From Paenibacillus xylanivorans (GTDB taxonomy: Bacteria > Bacillota > Bacilli > Paenibacillales > Paenibacillaceae): a stretch of 64,000 bases of DNA. Of this stretch, positions 32,069-41,097 are shown one piece after another (the first letter of the stretch is position 1; each line of letters begins with the position of its first letter). The stretch covers positions 26,663 through 90,662 of the forward strand of contig NZ_LITU01000083.1 of the NCBI RefSeq assembly GCF_001280595.1. Direction: 5' to 3'. A program made the translations under genes and the position numbers. The notes beneath the pieces are model-generated. The model had not been told where the DNA came from and did no database searches. It saw only the letters and a program-made list of their open reading frames with translations.

Positions 32069-32092
32069 GGTCCGCTTATTGCGGGCCTTTTT
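32069..32092 (+). terminator. rho-independent terminator
   Basis: GGTCCGC/GCGGGCC (one G-U) followed by TTTTT. Confidence 0.8.
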
Positions 32093-32114
32093 AATACAAG
32101 GAGGTATTATACGA

Positions 32115-32315
32115 ATGAAGTCACGTACCTTAATGGAATTTACCGTTGATGTCGCGCATCCAGTCGGAGAGCTAAGCGCAGTGATTAGCGAGATATTAGG
32201 AGTACACGCAGACAGCCGCCTAGATATACTGCGCGGCCTGGATACGGTTATTGGCGAGGCAATCGTGCAATTAGAACAAAGCGAAGGGACGGATATAAAC
32301 GATGGCAATGACTAA
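32115..32315 (+). CDS. hypothetical protein, 66 aa
   Basis: ATG behind CAAGGAGGTATTATACGA. Small acidic helical protein (VGELSAVISEILGVHADSRL). Its end overlaps the next gene by 14 bases. No domain recognised. Confidence 0.65.
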   Translation: MKSRTLMEFTVDVAHPVGELSAVISEILGVHADSRLDILRGLDTVIGEAIVQLEQSEGTDINDGND

Positions 32316-32853
32316 CGCAGAATTGCGAACAGATAATACGCGTTTGGCGGAACGACTACGTCAGATACGAATTGAACAAGGGAGAAAACCCGAACCGGAA
32401 CCGCGTCCGAAAGTTGTGGATATTCCGTTGTCGGTAGCGCTAGTTGATCGTCTGCAGCCGCTTAAAGTAATCGCTGTAAAGTACGCGGGGGTGCTGGCGG
32501 TGGGCCAAATAACGCGGATTGACATAAGTAAGCTCGCTAAATACGAGGAAGCTGCGAAAGTCCTACGTTACTCTAAGGGATTTTGGTGCGGATTACATGG
32601 GCTTGGAGCTGGCGGGTTCCTGCAGATCATTAGGCGCGTGAATGAAGCAATTGATACTGGTAAGACGGACGAATTGGACATCAACGGACTTATGCGGAAG
32701 GTGCATTTCAGCATCGGACTAATGACGAAGGATTCCGCGTTATCCTACGAGATTAGAGGCGCGACTGTTATAGCGGAAGATGACGTCGATACCGCGATTG
32801 CTGATGTGCTGCCGGAGATAAACAAATACGAGGAGGACGATAGTTATGAGTAG
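32302..32853 (+). CDS. hypothetical protein, 183 aa
   Basis: ATG behind GAAGGGACGGATATAAACG. A charged helical head (RLAERLRQIRIEQGRKPE), a Pro-rich linker (PEPEPRPKVV), then a globular part (FWCGLHGLGAGGFLQIIR). It overlaps the terminase-small-like gene by 8 bases, so they are coupled. The head suggests DNA or partner binding. Function unknown. Confidence 0.7.
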   Translation: MAMTNAELRTDNTRLAERLRQIRIEQGRKPEPEPRPKVVDIPLSVALVDRLQPLKVIAVKYAGVLAVGQITRIDISKLAKYEEAAKVLRYSKGFWCGLHGLGAGGFLQIIRRVNEAIDTGKTDELDINGLMRKVHFSIGLMTKDSALSYEIRGATVIAEDDVDTAIADVLPEINKYEEDDSYE

Positions 32854-33307
32854 ACAACGTAACGTATTAGAGGCGCAGCTTACCGTACAGCAAAGGAAGG
32901 CCGCGCAGTTACTGGTGGCTAACGAATGGGGCGAACTGCTGTCCGAGGATGGCCGCAAGAAGAGTATGCAAGAAGTAGCGAATGAGCTCGGCATCGCGCG
33001 TTCAACTCTATACGAATGGAAAGCGCAAGAACGTTTTATTGATTACGTTAATTATCTTACGGATATCAATCTGAGTGGAATGAGAGCGGAGGTCAACGTT
33101 GCTTTAATGAAAGCTATTCGCGGAGGAAATAACGGATTGCCGAGCGTGAAAGCCCTCGATCTTTATATGCGTCGTTTCGCGTTGTTGTCCGATCGAACTA
33201 TCGTAGAAGATAGACGCGAAGAGAACGCAATTAATCGTAAGACAGACGAGGAAATCCGTAAGGAAATCGAGGAATTGAACGAATTAGTTGGCGGAGAATC
33301 TTCATAA
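32846..33307 (+). CDS. terminase-small-subunit-like HTH protein (phBC6A51 type)
   Basis: The ATG is coupled to the upstream gene. Residues about 15-65 are a resolvase-like HTH: MQEVANELGIARSTLYEWKA, as in phBC6A51-type helix-turn-helix proteins and small terminase subunits. A helical C-terminus follows (LMKAIRGGNNGLPSVKALDL). In phages this type recognises the packaging site and acts with the large terminase; no such partner is visible here. It is the last clear gene before attR. In satellites, such a gene could redirect a helper phage's packaging; that is inferred from position. Confidence 0.75.
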   Translation: MSRQRNVLEAQLTVQQRKAAQLLVANEWGELLSEDGRKKSMQEVANELGIARSTLYEWKAQERFIDYVNYLTDINLSGMRAEVNVALMKAIRGGNNGLPSVKALDLYMRRFALLSDRTIVEDRREENAINRKTDEEIRKEIEELNELVGGESS

Positions 33308-33931
33308 GAATAGCGGACGTTACCGGACAGGATAGCGGTGAGGAGGCGTCAAAACCTGCACCACGCAACTGGCGGACAGCCACGCTAAAACTTCGGGGTT
33401 GAGCGGTGTATAAACGATGCATACTGCGCGGATGATCGGTTGAATAAACTGCCAGCGGTTATTAACGTGGTGGTCGGATTATCCGCGTGGTTATGCGGTT
33501 TATTAGCGAATAGAACTGGAATTGTATATACGGTGAATAGAGCGCGATTATACATACGGATAAGAAACGTAGGAGTGGCGCGGGTTTTGCGTAACGGTAT
33601 GCGCGTGTAACTATTATTATACGCAGTTATTTTTGCATGCGAATGTATAAACGGAAGGCGGTGCTGGCGGCCCCCCCAAGGCCCCCTTCGTCAGCCGCTG
33701 GATCAGGTGCCTGAATAATCCACGCAATAAAATACACCCCGGGAGTTGGTGCTGAGTTGCAGAGAACGCCCAGTTTACCGTATAATGAACGAGACCTAAC
33801 CGCACAGAAGCGGATGGGCAAAAACGGTAACACAACGTATAAATGAACGGTGGGTCCTCGTGTAGTTGGACGCACATTTAACGATAAAACTGCGTAGGAA
33901 TGCGGGTTTATAAGCGTAAATATAGCGGAAC
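33308..33931. other. 624-base region before attR with no supported gene
   Basis: A 33-codon frame from an ATA at 33304 (GGCGGAG 7 bases before it) to 33402 reads GQDSGEEASKPAPRNWRTAT, but its reality is doubtful. The rest is non-coding. C7 and C5 tracts at 33671-33686 make a G-rich run on the minus strand. The region may contain integrase arm sites. Confidence 0.45.
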
Positions 33932-33989
33932 GACTTAAAATCCTGCGGTAGGTGACTACCGTACCGGTTCGATCCCGGTCCTCGGCATC
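33932..33989. repeat. attR, 58-bp direct repeat with tRNA-Leu 3' fragment
   Basis: Exact copy of 16699-16756. The 5' half of the tRNA is missing, so it cannot make a functional tRNA. Confidence 0.95.
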
Positions 33990-34173
33990 AATGAATTGAT
34001 AATTTTTTTTGGAAAATATTGGTATTTAAAAATGCTGGGAGACAACTTTTCAGTGAGTTCTCTCCTTGCAGTTCTCTTCTTTTTCACGAGGAGAGGACGA
34101 GGAAAAGATTGCATACTCTCACGTAGTATTGAGGGGAATGTGATCTTTTTTATTTAAAAGACTAGGACATTGC

Positions 34174-34990
34174 TCATCGTTGATGCTGAAGATACTTTGG
34201 AACGTATTTCAAATGAGAAAAAATGTCTGCTGTTGTAGAATAGTTGCTGTGTCTCAACCATTCTTGAATTTCTTTCATACCGACAATATTGGCGAGTAAA
34301 GGGCTTGCGCAACTATGACGCAGGTCTTGAAATCGGATCCGACGTAGGCCATTTTTTTAAGATTTCTAGTAAAGTTCTGTGTGATATAGCCGGGTTTAAC
34401 TCGTTGTCCCAACTTATCCAGGTAGATATACTCCTCGTAATCAGTGCAATAAAAGTTACCACATATGGCCTTATTAAGTGCATGCAACTCACGAATATGC
34501 AGCAGTAATTCCTCAAAGGCTGGACTCGATTTGTTTTTAGTTCGATCACTTCACTTCTTCGTAATCCATAAAATGCAGCAAGGATGACCGCGAGCTCAAC
34601 AAATTCGCCTTTTACTTTTTTAAACAGTATATTAATCTCCTGCTTGTTGTAAAAACTGCCTACAAAATCATTTTTCTTTGGGCGCTCAATTTTATCAGCC
34701 GGATTGGTGTTAATTAAATCATTTTTGAGCGTATGTTTTAATGTTTTGCGAATATTAGCGGGATATTGGAGAATTGCGTTGGTTGTCACGCCATTTTCGT
34801 CAAGCTCGTACTGATAGTAATCTTGAATATGACTCGGTAGCAACTCTTTGAGGAAGAGACCCTCTTTTTCAAAGTAAGGTACAACATGATTAGTTATGAC
34901 ATTGTGGTAGGAAGCGTAGGTGATAAACTCAACCTTGTGCTTCATCAATGCTAGCCATTGAAGCATAAAGGCAGAAAATAATGGTCCCTG
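34174..34990 (-). pseudogene. degraded tyrosine recombinase
   Basis: The N-terminal core-binding domain (ITYASYHNVITNHVVPYFEK, then PADKIERPKKNDFVGSFYN and AAFYGLRRSEVIELK with the first catalytic Arg) is in one frame. The middle (KPGYITQNFTRNLKKM) and the end (MKEIQEWLRHSNYSTTADIF, holding the expected His...Tyr region) lie in two other frames. At least two frameshifts separate them. It reads toward the tRNA site and lies beside attR, which suggests an older element used the same tRNA. Confidence 0.88.
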
Positions 34991-35099
34991 ATCGACCGAC
35001 TCTTCAACAGGTGTTTCTTCGCAATTTCTTCAACTATCGGTTCTTCCTCTACAGCATTAAGATTAAGGCTAAAATTTACCCTTGTCTCTAACAGCAACA

Positions 35100-35312
35100 C
35101 TTGAACCCGAAACGGCTTTGCATCTAGCTAAACGGCTTAAAATCCATTACACCCCCAAACATGGCAGTTGGCTGAACATTGCTGAAATTGAGCTGAGCGT
35201 AATGACTCGTCAATGTTTAGCAAGACGGATTCCATCGATGGAAGAATTAGCAAGCGGATTGACGGAATGGCAATGTACTCGGAACACTTCAAAAAGGAAT
35301 AAGAACTATTAA
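35100..35312 (+). pseudogene. IS630-family transposase fragment
   Basis: The end of a DDE transposase of the IS630 type is visible: LKIHYTPKHGSWLNIAEIEL, where the last Glu of the triad follows, and PSMEELASGLTEWQCTRN. About 70 residues remain; the catalytic N-terminal part and both ends are missing. It adjoins the integrase pseudogene and may have truncated it. Confidence 0.85.
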
Positions 35313-35500
35313 TAATTACACCATGGAGAAATGAAGACGATGCGAAATTTGGAAGAGGGAAACGAGAGCTACCATCATAGTGGGATCAATAGAATGGCGA
35401 AAAAGGACAAAGCAGCATAAAGCCAACCAGAAACTAGACTATTTCACTTACAGTCATTGCCTGTGTCTCTATTCTGAAGGTTCTTTGAACTTATTTTGCA

Positions 35501-36349
35501 CTATTTATTAAGTTGCTTATATTCACGGGGGGCGAGTCCTACTTTTTTCTTGAAAAGCTGATTAAAGAAAGCAATATTGTTATAACCGACAGAAGAGGCG
35601 ACATAGCTTACCTTATAGTTTGTTGTACGGAGTAGTCGGCAAGCTGCATCAATTCTAATTTGTTGCAAGTAATTTAAGAACGTCATTCCTGTATATTTTA
35701 AAAACAATCGTTGAAACTGCCGTTCTCCCACCCCGAGTTCGGAAGCCAGTTCTTGAAGAGTAATGGTTTTATCGTACTCACTATGAAGAATAGCCAGTAT
35801 ATAGTCCATTCCATTCTGAATGGAAATAGTTTCGTCTTCTGTCTTCAACCGTGCGATATAAGTCAGCAATTGCAATACACTCGCATGTAGGGCAACATCT
35901 CTACCTATTCTTTTAATCGAGAATTCACGATAAAGACGTTCAAACAAACTGTGTACTTCACCATTTAGATCTCTTAAATGCCAAATTTCTGAGGGGGCTA
36001 AGAGGTGCCATAACTCCTTCCCACCTGGTACAGCTTGCAGCATTTGAAGGGCAAACTCTAGAGGCATGATGCAGTTATATACTACAAGCTGCTTTTCTTT
36101 CGAAATCGATCCCGGCCGGAATACATGTGAAGCACCGACTGGTATTAGAAAAAAATCTCCTTTTGTTACACGTATGACCTCATTATTAATATGATGTGTG
36201 CCGATGCCCTCACACACATACGTCAGCTCCAAAAAATCGTGATAATGCTCAATTACTTCATAGGATTCTATACTCCGATTGATAAAAATGGAAGTAATGT
36301 CATTGAAGTAGTTTGTTCCGCTAAATAATCGAACTGTTCTCTTTACCAT
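35501..36349 (-). CDS. AraC-family transcriptional regulator
   Basis: ATG at 36349 behind AAAGGTGATT; the track's longer start adds 17 residues without a site. An N-terminal cupin sensor (HYHDFLELTYVCEGIGTHHI, KGDFFLIPVGASHVF) is followed by the two HTH motifs of AraC (LQELASELGVGERQFQRLF, VSYVASSVGYNNIAFFNQLF). It is divergent to two GH78-type genes and probably controls them in response to a sugar such as rhamnose. 282 aa. Confidence 0.93.
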   Translation of the reverse strand: MVKRTVRLFSGTNYFNDITSIFINRSIESYEVIEHYHDFLELTYVCEGIGTHHINNEVIRVTKGDFFLIPVGASHVFRPGSISKEKQLVVYNCIMPLEFALQMLQAVPGGKELWHLLAPSEIWHLRDLNGEVHSLFERLYREFSIKRIGRDVALHASVLQLLTYIARLKTEDETISIQNGMDYILAILHSEYDKTITLQELASELGVGERQFQRLFLKYTGMTFLNYLQQIRIDAACRLLRTTNYKVSYVASSVGYNNIAFFNQLFKKKVGLAPREYKQLNK

Positions 36350-36474
36350 ATAATCACCTTTTTTTGTCTGGATACCCTCTCTAAATGTCGTGATCACCAA
36401 GATATACTGTATTGATTTTTATTTTATGATGATTTTAGAAGTTTAACAAGTCAAAACCGATGGGAGACCAAAAA

Positions 36475-38019
36475 TTGATAAAAAACACAAAGATGGTGGA
36501 AGTTGCCGAGCAACTTATCCCGGAATTATACACTCGGGAGGTTAAGCCTATGGGGAGTGTTTCTATAATAGCGGATGAACAAGCCCTTCAAGGCTGGAAA
36601 GTTGTACCCGATATAGAATCAGACAATTGGTGTGGCAGAACATACGGGAAAAGAGATAGCTTTGTGCTGGATTTCGGTGATCACTTAGTCGGTTATGTAA
36701 CTCTTTCAATACAATCCGTCGGTAGTCCTCAGGATGCGCCGCTTAAACTAAAGATGACATTTGGGGAAATGCCGTGCGAAGTTGCTGAATCTTTTGACAA
36801 TTACAACGGCAATATCAGCAGTTCATGGCTTCAGGAGGAGACGCTGTACGTCGATGTCCTGCCTGCAGAACTTAAGCTTCCAAGACGGTATTGTTTCCGA
36901 TTTTTAAAGGTGGAAGTATTGGATACTTCTCGTAGGTATCAGGTTATGTTTAATCAGGCAAGTTGTACTACGGTTAGCTCAGGGGACGATGCTCGGGTTG
37001 AACCTCTGCCAGCGAACGTTCCTGAAGATATCAGAATGATGGATTATATTGCAGTGAAAACGCTCCGAAACTGTATGCAGACGGTATTTGAAGATGGTCC
37101 AAAGCGAGACCGGCGCCTCTGGGTCGGAGATTTGAGGCTTCAGGCGCAAGCCAATTATTATACGTTCAAGAACTATGACTTGGTTAAACGCTGTTTATAC
37201 CTGTTTGGTGGTATGCGTCTAGAGGACGGCACCGTTGGTGCTTGTGTATATGAGAAACCGAATCCGCAAGTAGATGATATTAACCTGTATGATTACGCGT
37301 TACTCTTTGTAGCATGTCTACATGATTATTACGAAGCCTCTACAGACCTCAGCACGCTGGAGGAGCTCTGGCCGATTGCCATGGAGCAGCTCGAAATCGG
37401 CCTTGCCCGTCTGGATGTACGCGGTATTGTGCGCGATGACAGCACCTGGTGGAGCTTTACGGATTGGCAGGATGGGCTGAATAAACAAACGCCGGCTCAG
37501 GCGGTACTGATTTATTGTCTGAGGCGCGGCAAAGAGCTTGCCGGCATACTGGGACTTGACAAGGAGCGCCATTATATTGAAAGCAAAATCGAACTGACGG
37601 TCAAGGCTGCACTTGAACATCTTTGGGATGATACACAATGCCTTTTTGTCAGCGGGGAAACGATGCAGATATCATGGGCTTCCCAAGTATGGATGGTGCT
37701 TGCAGAAGTAATGCCGCAGGAAGTAAACAGGAGTCTAATGGACCGGGTGTTTGAGCAGCCGCCAAGTATTGGAATGACTACGCCTTACATGTACCATCAT
37801 TTTATTGAAGCCTTAATTCTTGCCGGTAACTATGATCAAGCGGTCAGCCAGATCCGTGCCTATTGGGGGGGGATGGTGAAAGACGGGGCAGATACCTTCT
37901 GGGAATTGTACAATCCGGCTGACAAAAAACTTTCACCGTATGGAAGTTTTTTGATTAATAGCTACTGCCATGCCTGGAGTTGTACACCTGCTTATTTTAT
38001 TCGCAAATACATGTTATAA
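36475..38019 (+). CDS. alpha-L-rhamnosidase-like (GH78 type) glycosidase, 514 aa
   Basis: The TTG at 36475 follows GGGAG by 8 bases; the ATG at 36460 lies before it. Beta-sandwich front (RDSFVLDFGDHLVGYVTLSI) and a six-hairpin (alpha/alpha)6 core with EDGPKRDRRLWVGDLRLQA, which matches the catalytic acidic region of Bac_rhamnosid proteins (DGP..R.R..W.GD), and DDSTWWSFTDWQDG. The end is HAWSCTPAYFIRKY. It lacks the extra N- and C-terminal sandwiches of full GH78 enzymes. Cytosolic. It would release rhamnose-type sugars from oligosaccharides. Confidence 0.85.
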   Translation: MIKNTKMVEVAEQLIPELYTREVKPMGSVSIIADEQALQGWKVVPDIESDNWCGRTYGKRDSFVLDFGDHLVGYVTLSIQSVGSPQDAPLKLKMTFGEMPCEVAESFDNYNGNISSSWLQEETLYVDVLPAELKLPRRYCFRFLKVEVLDTSRRYQVMFNQASCTTVSSGDDARVEPLPANVPEDIRMMDYIAVKTLRNCMQTVFEDGPKRDRRLWVGDLRLQAQANYYTFKNYDLVKRCLYLFGGMRLEDGTVGACVYEKPNPQVDDINLYDYALLFVACLHDYYEASTDLSTLEELWPIAMEQLEIGLARLDVRGIVRDDSTWWSFTDWQDGLNKQTPAQAVLIYCLRRGKELAGILGLDKERHYIESKIELTVKAALEHLWDDTQCLFVSGETMQISWASQVWMVLAEVMPQEVNRSLMDRVFEQPPSIGMTTPYMYHHFIEALILAGNYDQAVSQIRAYWGGMVKDGADTFWELYNPADKKLSPYGSFLINSYCHAWSCTPAYFIRKYML

Positions 38020-38041
38020 ATTTGGCCAAGGGGGCAAAGTG

Positions 38042-40405
38042 ATGCCGAGTACAGATTTTAAGGGAGCAGAGTGGATTTGGATTCATGACAAACAGGTTGT
38101 TTTGGAAGAGAATCAGGTTGAACTGATTTATTTTCGCAGAAATTTCGTACTGGAAAATATACAAGAACTGAAGTTAAATATTATGGTTTCGGCAGATAGC
38201 CGATATCGCCTATACGTTAATGGATTCCCGGTATCACACGGCCCCAGCAAGGGGGATAATCATACCCATTATTATGAAGAAATTGACTGCTCCGCATATT
38301 TGCACAATGGTCATAATGTGATAGCGGCCAAAGTTGTTCACTACAATGATAAGGAAGGCTCTGTATCCGTCTGGCGGTCGAGTAAAGGGGGCTTTTTTCT
38401 TGCGGGAGAAGTTACAGACGGGGAGGGCAATGCGATTGTCAACCTTAAAACCGACAGAAGCTGGCTGTGTCTTCAGGAAACAGCAATCACCAATGTGGAC
38501 TCCGGAATGGGCACCGGGCTGGTGGGGAGTACGGAAAAAGTGGATGGCCGGAAGCTCACCTATGAATGGAATGCTGTGTCGTATGATGATGAAAAATGGA
38601 GTTGCGCCGTTAAGGTCAGTAATTATGAAGATGCCCTTTACGGCCAGTTATCACCGTGGAACCTGACTCTGCGCAATATTCCTCAGCTCTTTGAACAAGA
38701 GCGGGGTTTCAAGCGTGTAATGAAAATGAACAATCAAGTTATTGACGAGCAGACAGGCTCCAGCAGGTTTCAAACACCATTTACCATAGGCCCTAACCAA
38801 AGCATGAAGATTGAGCTTGATGCCGGTGAGATGACCACGGGTTACCCTGTATTGAAATTGGGAAAGGGAAAGAGCGCTAGGGTAAAGCTGCTGTATGCAG
38901 AATGCTATGCGAAAAAGGATCCTGTGACCGGATTTCCCGTAAAAGGGATCAGAGATGATGCAACCGGTGAGTTATTCGGAGTATATGATCTCTACGAAGT
39001 AGGCGGCTATGGCTCTATTGATAAGCATGAGGAATATGAGCCGTTCTTATTCAGAACCTTTCGTTTCGTCTCCTTAGAGGTTGAAACGGCGGATGAGGAG
39101 CTGGCTGTTTATTCTTTCAGTTACAGAGAAACAGGCTATCCATTAGACATCATATCTAACTTTTCCAGCTCTGACGATAGTTTGCAGCAGCTTTGGAACA
39201 TTAGTATTAATACATTGAAACGTTGTATGCATGAAACCTACGAGGATTGTCCTTATTATGAACAGTTGCAATATACAATGGACACCAGGTTACAAGCCCT
39301 GTTTACTTATCAGCTTAATGGTGATGACCGGTTGGCCCGTAAGGCGATTCACGATTTTCATAGCTCAAGGCTGCCTAACGGGTTGCTTCAAAGCAGATAC
39401 CCGTCAATACTCCCGCAAGTAATACCGGGTTTCTCATTATATTGGATTATGATGGTGCACGATCACTATCAATATTTTGGAGATGTATCCTTAGTTAGAA
39501 CCTATTTGCCAACAATTGATGGTATTCTGGAATGGTTTACTCAAAGAATTGAATCCAATGGGCTTTTAGGGGGGATGCCTTCCCAATACTGGTCATTTGT
39601 AGACTGGGTTGAAGAGTGGATGGATCAGCGCGGTGTACCTACGGCTTCTCAGCAGGGCAGCAATACAATTTATAATTTAATGTTTATTACGACCTTGAAG
39701 CTGGCTGCAGAACTGCAAGATGCTTTAGGCAGAAGAGATACCGGAGAAGAATACAGGGTACGTGCAGCCGAGCTTATTCTAGCTGTGAATAGAACAAGCT
39801 ACTCAAATCACACGGGGCTGTATCGTGATGCTCCACAAGCAGAGGAATATAGTCAGCATTCACAAATATGGGCGGTTCTTGCAGGTGCGATTGAAGGAGA
39901 AAGCGCTAAGGGATTAATGGAACGTATGTTGGCCAATAAACAATTACCGGAAGTTTCCTACGCTATGTCATTTTTCTTATTTAGAGCGTTAGAAAAGACA
40001 GGTTGTTACGACAGGTCCTTCAAGCTATGGGATATTTGGAGAGGGCTGACTATACTTGGTCTTACGTCCTGGGTTGAGGATCCTGTGAAACAGAGAAGTG
40101 ACTGTCATGCTTGGGGGGCTGTACCTATTTTTGAATTTAGCGCTAGTATATTGGGGGTAAAGCCTGCTGCTCCTGGTTTTACAAAAATTAAAATAGCTCC
40201 GCAAATAGGTTCTCTAAAGCAAGCATGTGGCGATGTAGCAACTCCAAAGGGAATCGTGAATGTAGCATGGGAGTTAAATGATCAGAAAAATTTCAATATG
40301 CTGGTTTCAACCAGAGTTGAGGCTGGGCTGGAAATTATTCTTCCAGATAACTCAGTATATATGTATCAGGGAAGTGGAGACTATAGGCTTTCATGTCAGA
40401 TGTAA
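38042..40405 (+). CDS. alpha-L-rhamnosidase (GH78 family), 787 aa
   Basis: ATG at 38042 (or the GTG just before) behind CAAGGGGGCAAAGTG; 22 bases after the first glycosidase gene. Order: N-terminal sandwich (FKGAEWIWIHD, RYRLYVNGFPVSHGP), beta domain, (alpha/alpha)6 catalytic core with ETYEDCPYYEQLQYTMDTRL, the place of the general acid in GH78, and WSFVDWVEEW, then a C-terminal sandwich (GFTKIKIAPQIGSLKQACGD). No signal peptide, so it acts inside the cell on imported oligosaccharides. A terminator follows. It is a full-length homologue of the gene before it. Confidence 0.92.
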   Translation: MPSTDFKGAEWIWIHDKQVVLEENQVELIYFRRNFVLENIQELKLNIMVSADSRYRLYVNGFPVSHGPSKGDNHTHYYEEIDCSAYLHNGHNVIAAKVVHYNDKEGSVSVWRSSKGGFFLAGEVTDGEGNAIVNLKTDRSWLCLQETAITNVDSGMGTGLVGSTEKVDGRKLTYEWNAVSYDDEKWSCAVKVSNYEDALYGQLSPWNLTLRNIPQLFEQERGFKRVMKMNNQVIDEQTGSSRFQTPFTIGPNQSMKIELDAGEMTTGYPVLKLGKGKSARVKLLYAECYAKKDPVTGFPVKGIRDDATGELFGVYDLYEVGGYGSIDKHEEYEPFLFRTFRFVSLEVETADEELAVYSFSYRETGYPLDIISNFSSSDDSLQQLWNISINTLKRCMHETYEDCPYYEQLQYTMDTRLQALFTYQLNGDDRLARKAIHDFHSSRLPNGLLQSRYPSILPQVIPGFSLYWIMMVHDHYQYFGDVSLVRTYLPTIDGILEWFTQRIESNGLLGGMPSQYWSFVDWVEEWMDQRGVPTASQQGSNTIYNLMFITTLKLAAELQDALGRRDTGEEYRVRAAELILAVNRTSYSNHTGLYRDAPQAEEYSQHSQIWAVLAGAIEGESAKGLMERMLANKQLPEVSYAMSFFLFRALEKTGCYDRSFKLWDIWRGLTILGLTSWVEDPVKQRSDCHAWGAVPIFEFSASILGVKPAAPGFTKIKIAPQIGSLKQACGDVATPKGIVNVAWELNDQKNFNMLVSTRVEAGLEIILPDNSVYMYQGSGDYRLSCQM

Positions 40406-40442
40406 TACTTGTTTGAACATAGTTTAGACGGAATTGAATTTC

Positions 40443-40480
40443 TGAAGGTTAAGACGGCTTAGGAGCTGTTTTAACCTTCA
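40443..40480. terminator. bidirectional terminator
   Basis: TGAAGGTTAA/TTAACCTTCA with inner CGGCT/AGCTG; T-rich on the plus side. Confidence 0.85.
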
Positions 40481-40502
40481 TTTATTTTCTTTCTATATAG
40501 GC

Positions 40503-41085
40503 TTAAGGCAAGTAATTCGGTAATGTAAGGACAGCCTTTGTCCCATCAGAACTTGAATATAATCGAATACCGTAATTAAAGTTTGTTTTTAAGCGTATTC
40601 TTTCATTAACGTTACGCAGACCATATCCGTACATACTCTTTGCGAACTCGCTTCCTCCGTATTTTTCATATAATTCCTTACCGTTATCGCTGATACAAAT
40701 GTTATACTTCGATTCATGCACTTCACTTTTTATAACAATTACGCCATTACCCTCACGAAGGGTATCAATTCCATGTTCAATGGCGTTTTCAATAATGGGT
40801 TGTAATATGAAGTTGGGGACAATACATTGCAATAAACTTGGTGAGACATCGTAAACAACGTCGAAGCTTTCATCGCGTGCTATTTGCTGGAGGGCAATGT
40901 AGGATTTGATGTTATCCAGTTCTATTCCTAACGTGCTGAGATCTTTTCCATGATTTAACGCCGTACGATAGTATGTTGCCAAGTTATTTGTAATATGTGA
41001 TATTTTCGTCTGATTATTCTCAATTGCAATCCAGTTATAGTTGACAGCATGTTGTACAAGAAGTGAGGAATTATTTTTTCTTGTA
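40503..41085 (-). pseudogene. YesM-type sensor histidine kinase, C-terminal fragment
   Basis: The His-kinase and ATPase region of a YesM/LytS-like kinase is present: LATYYRTALNHGKDLSTLGI, FILQPIIENAIEHGID (N box), and SMYGYGLRNVNERIRLKT (G2). The sensor, membrane segments and phospho-acceptor His (QPHFLYNTL) are missing, and only a mismatched QHAVNYNW remains. The break coincides with the start of an oxidoreductase fragment on the other strand. Confidence 0.85.
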
Positions 41086-41097
41086 GAAGACGAATTT

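Larger units (their letters stand above)
16699..33989. mobile_element. 17.3-kb integrated element in tRNA-Leu(UAA)
   Basis: The ends are exact 58-bp copies of the tRNA 3' part. Two tyrosine recombinases lie next to attL, and a terminase-small-subunit-like gene is the last one before attR. In between are regulators, small overlapping genes, possible replication initiators and iterons, a toxin, AT-rich cargo and one fibre-like gene. Most genes use many CGC, CGG, GCG and TAC codons, unlike the host genes around them. No capsid, portal or large terminase was seen. It is probably a satellite-like or plasmid-like integrative element. Confidence 0.93.

Noticed and set aside
32846..33307. Calling the element a complete prophage
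   Set aside because: The small-terminase-like protein is not enough: no large terminase, portal, capsid, tail-tube or lysis genes are visible in the 17 kb.
33617..33877. Two overlapping minus-strand reading frames before attR
   Set aside because: Both are rich in rare residues, lack ribosome sites and cross the C7/C5 tracts; they look like chance frames.
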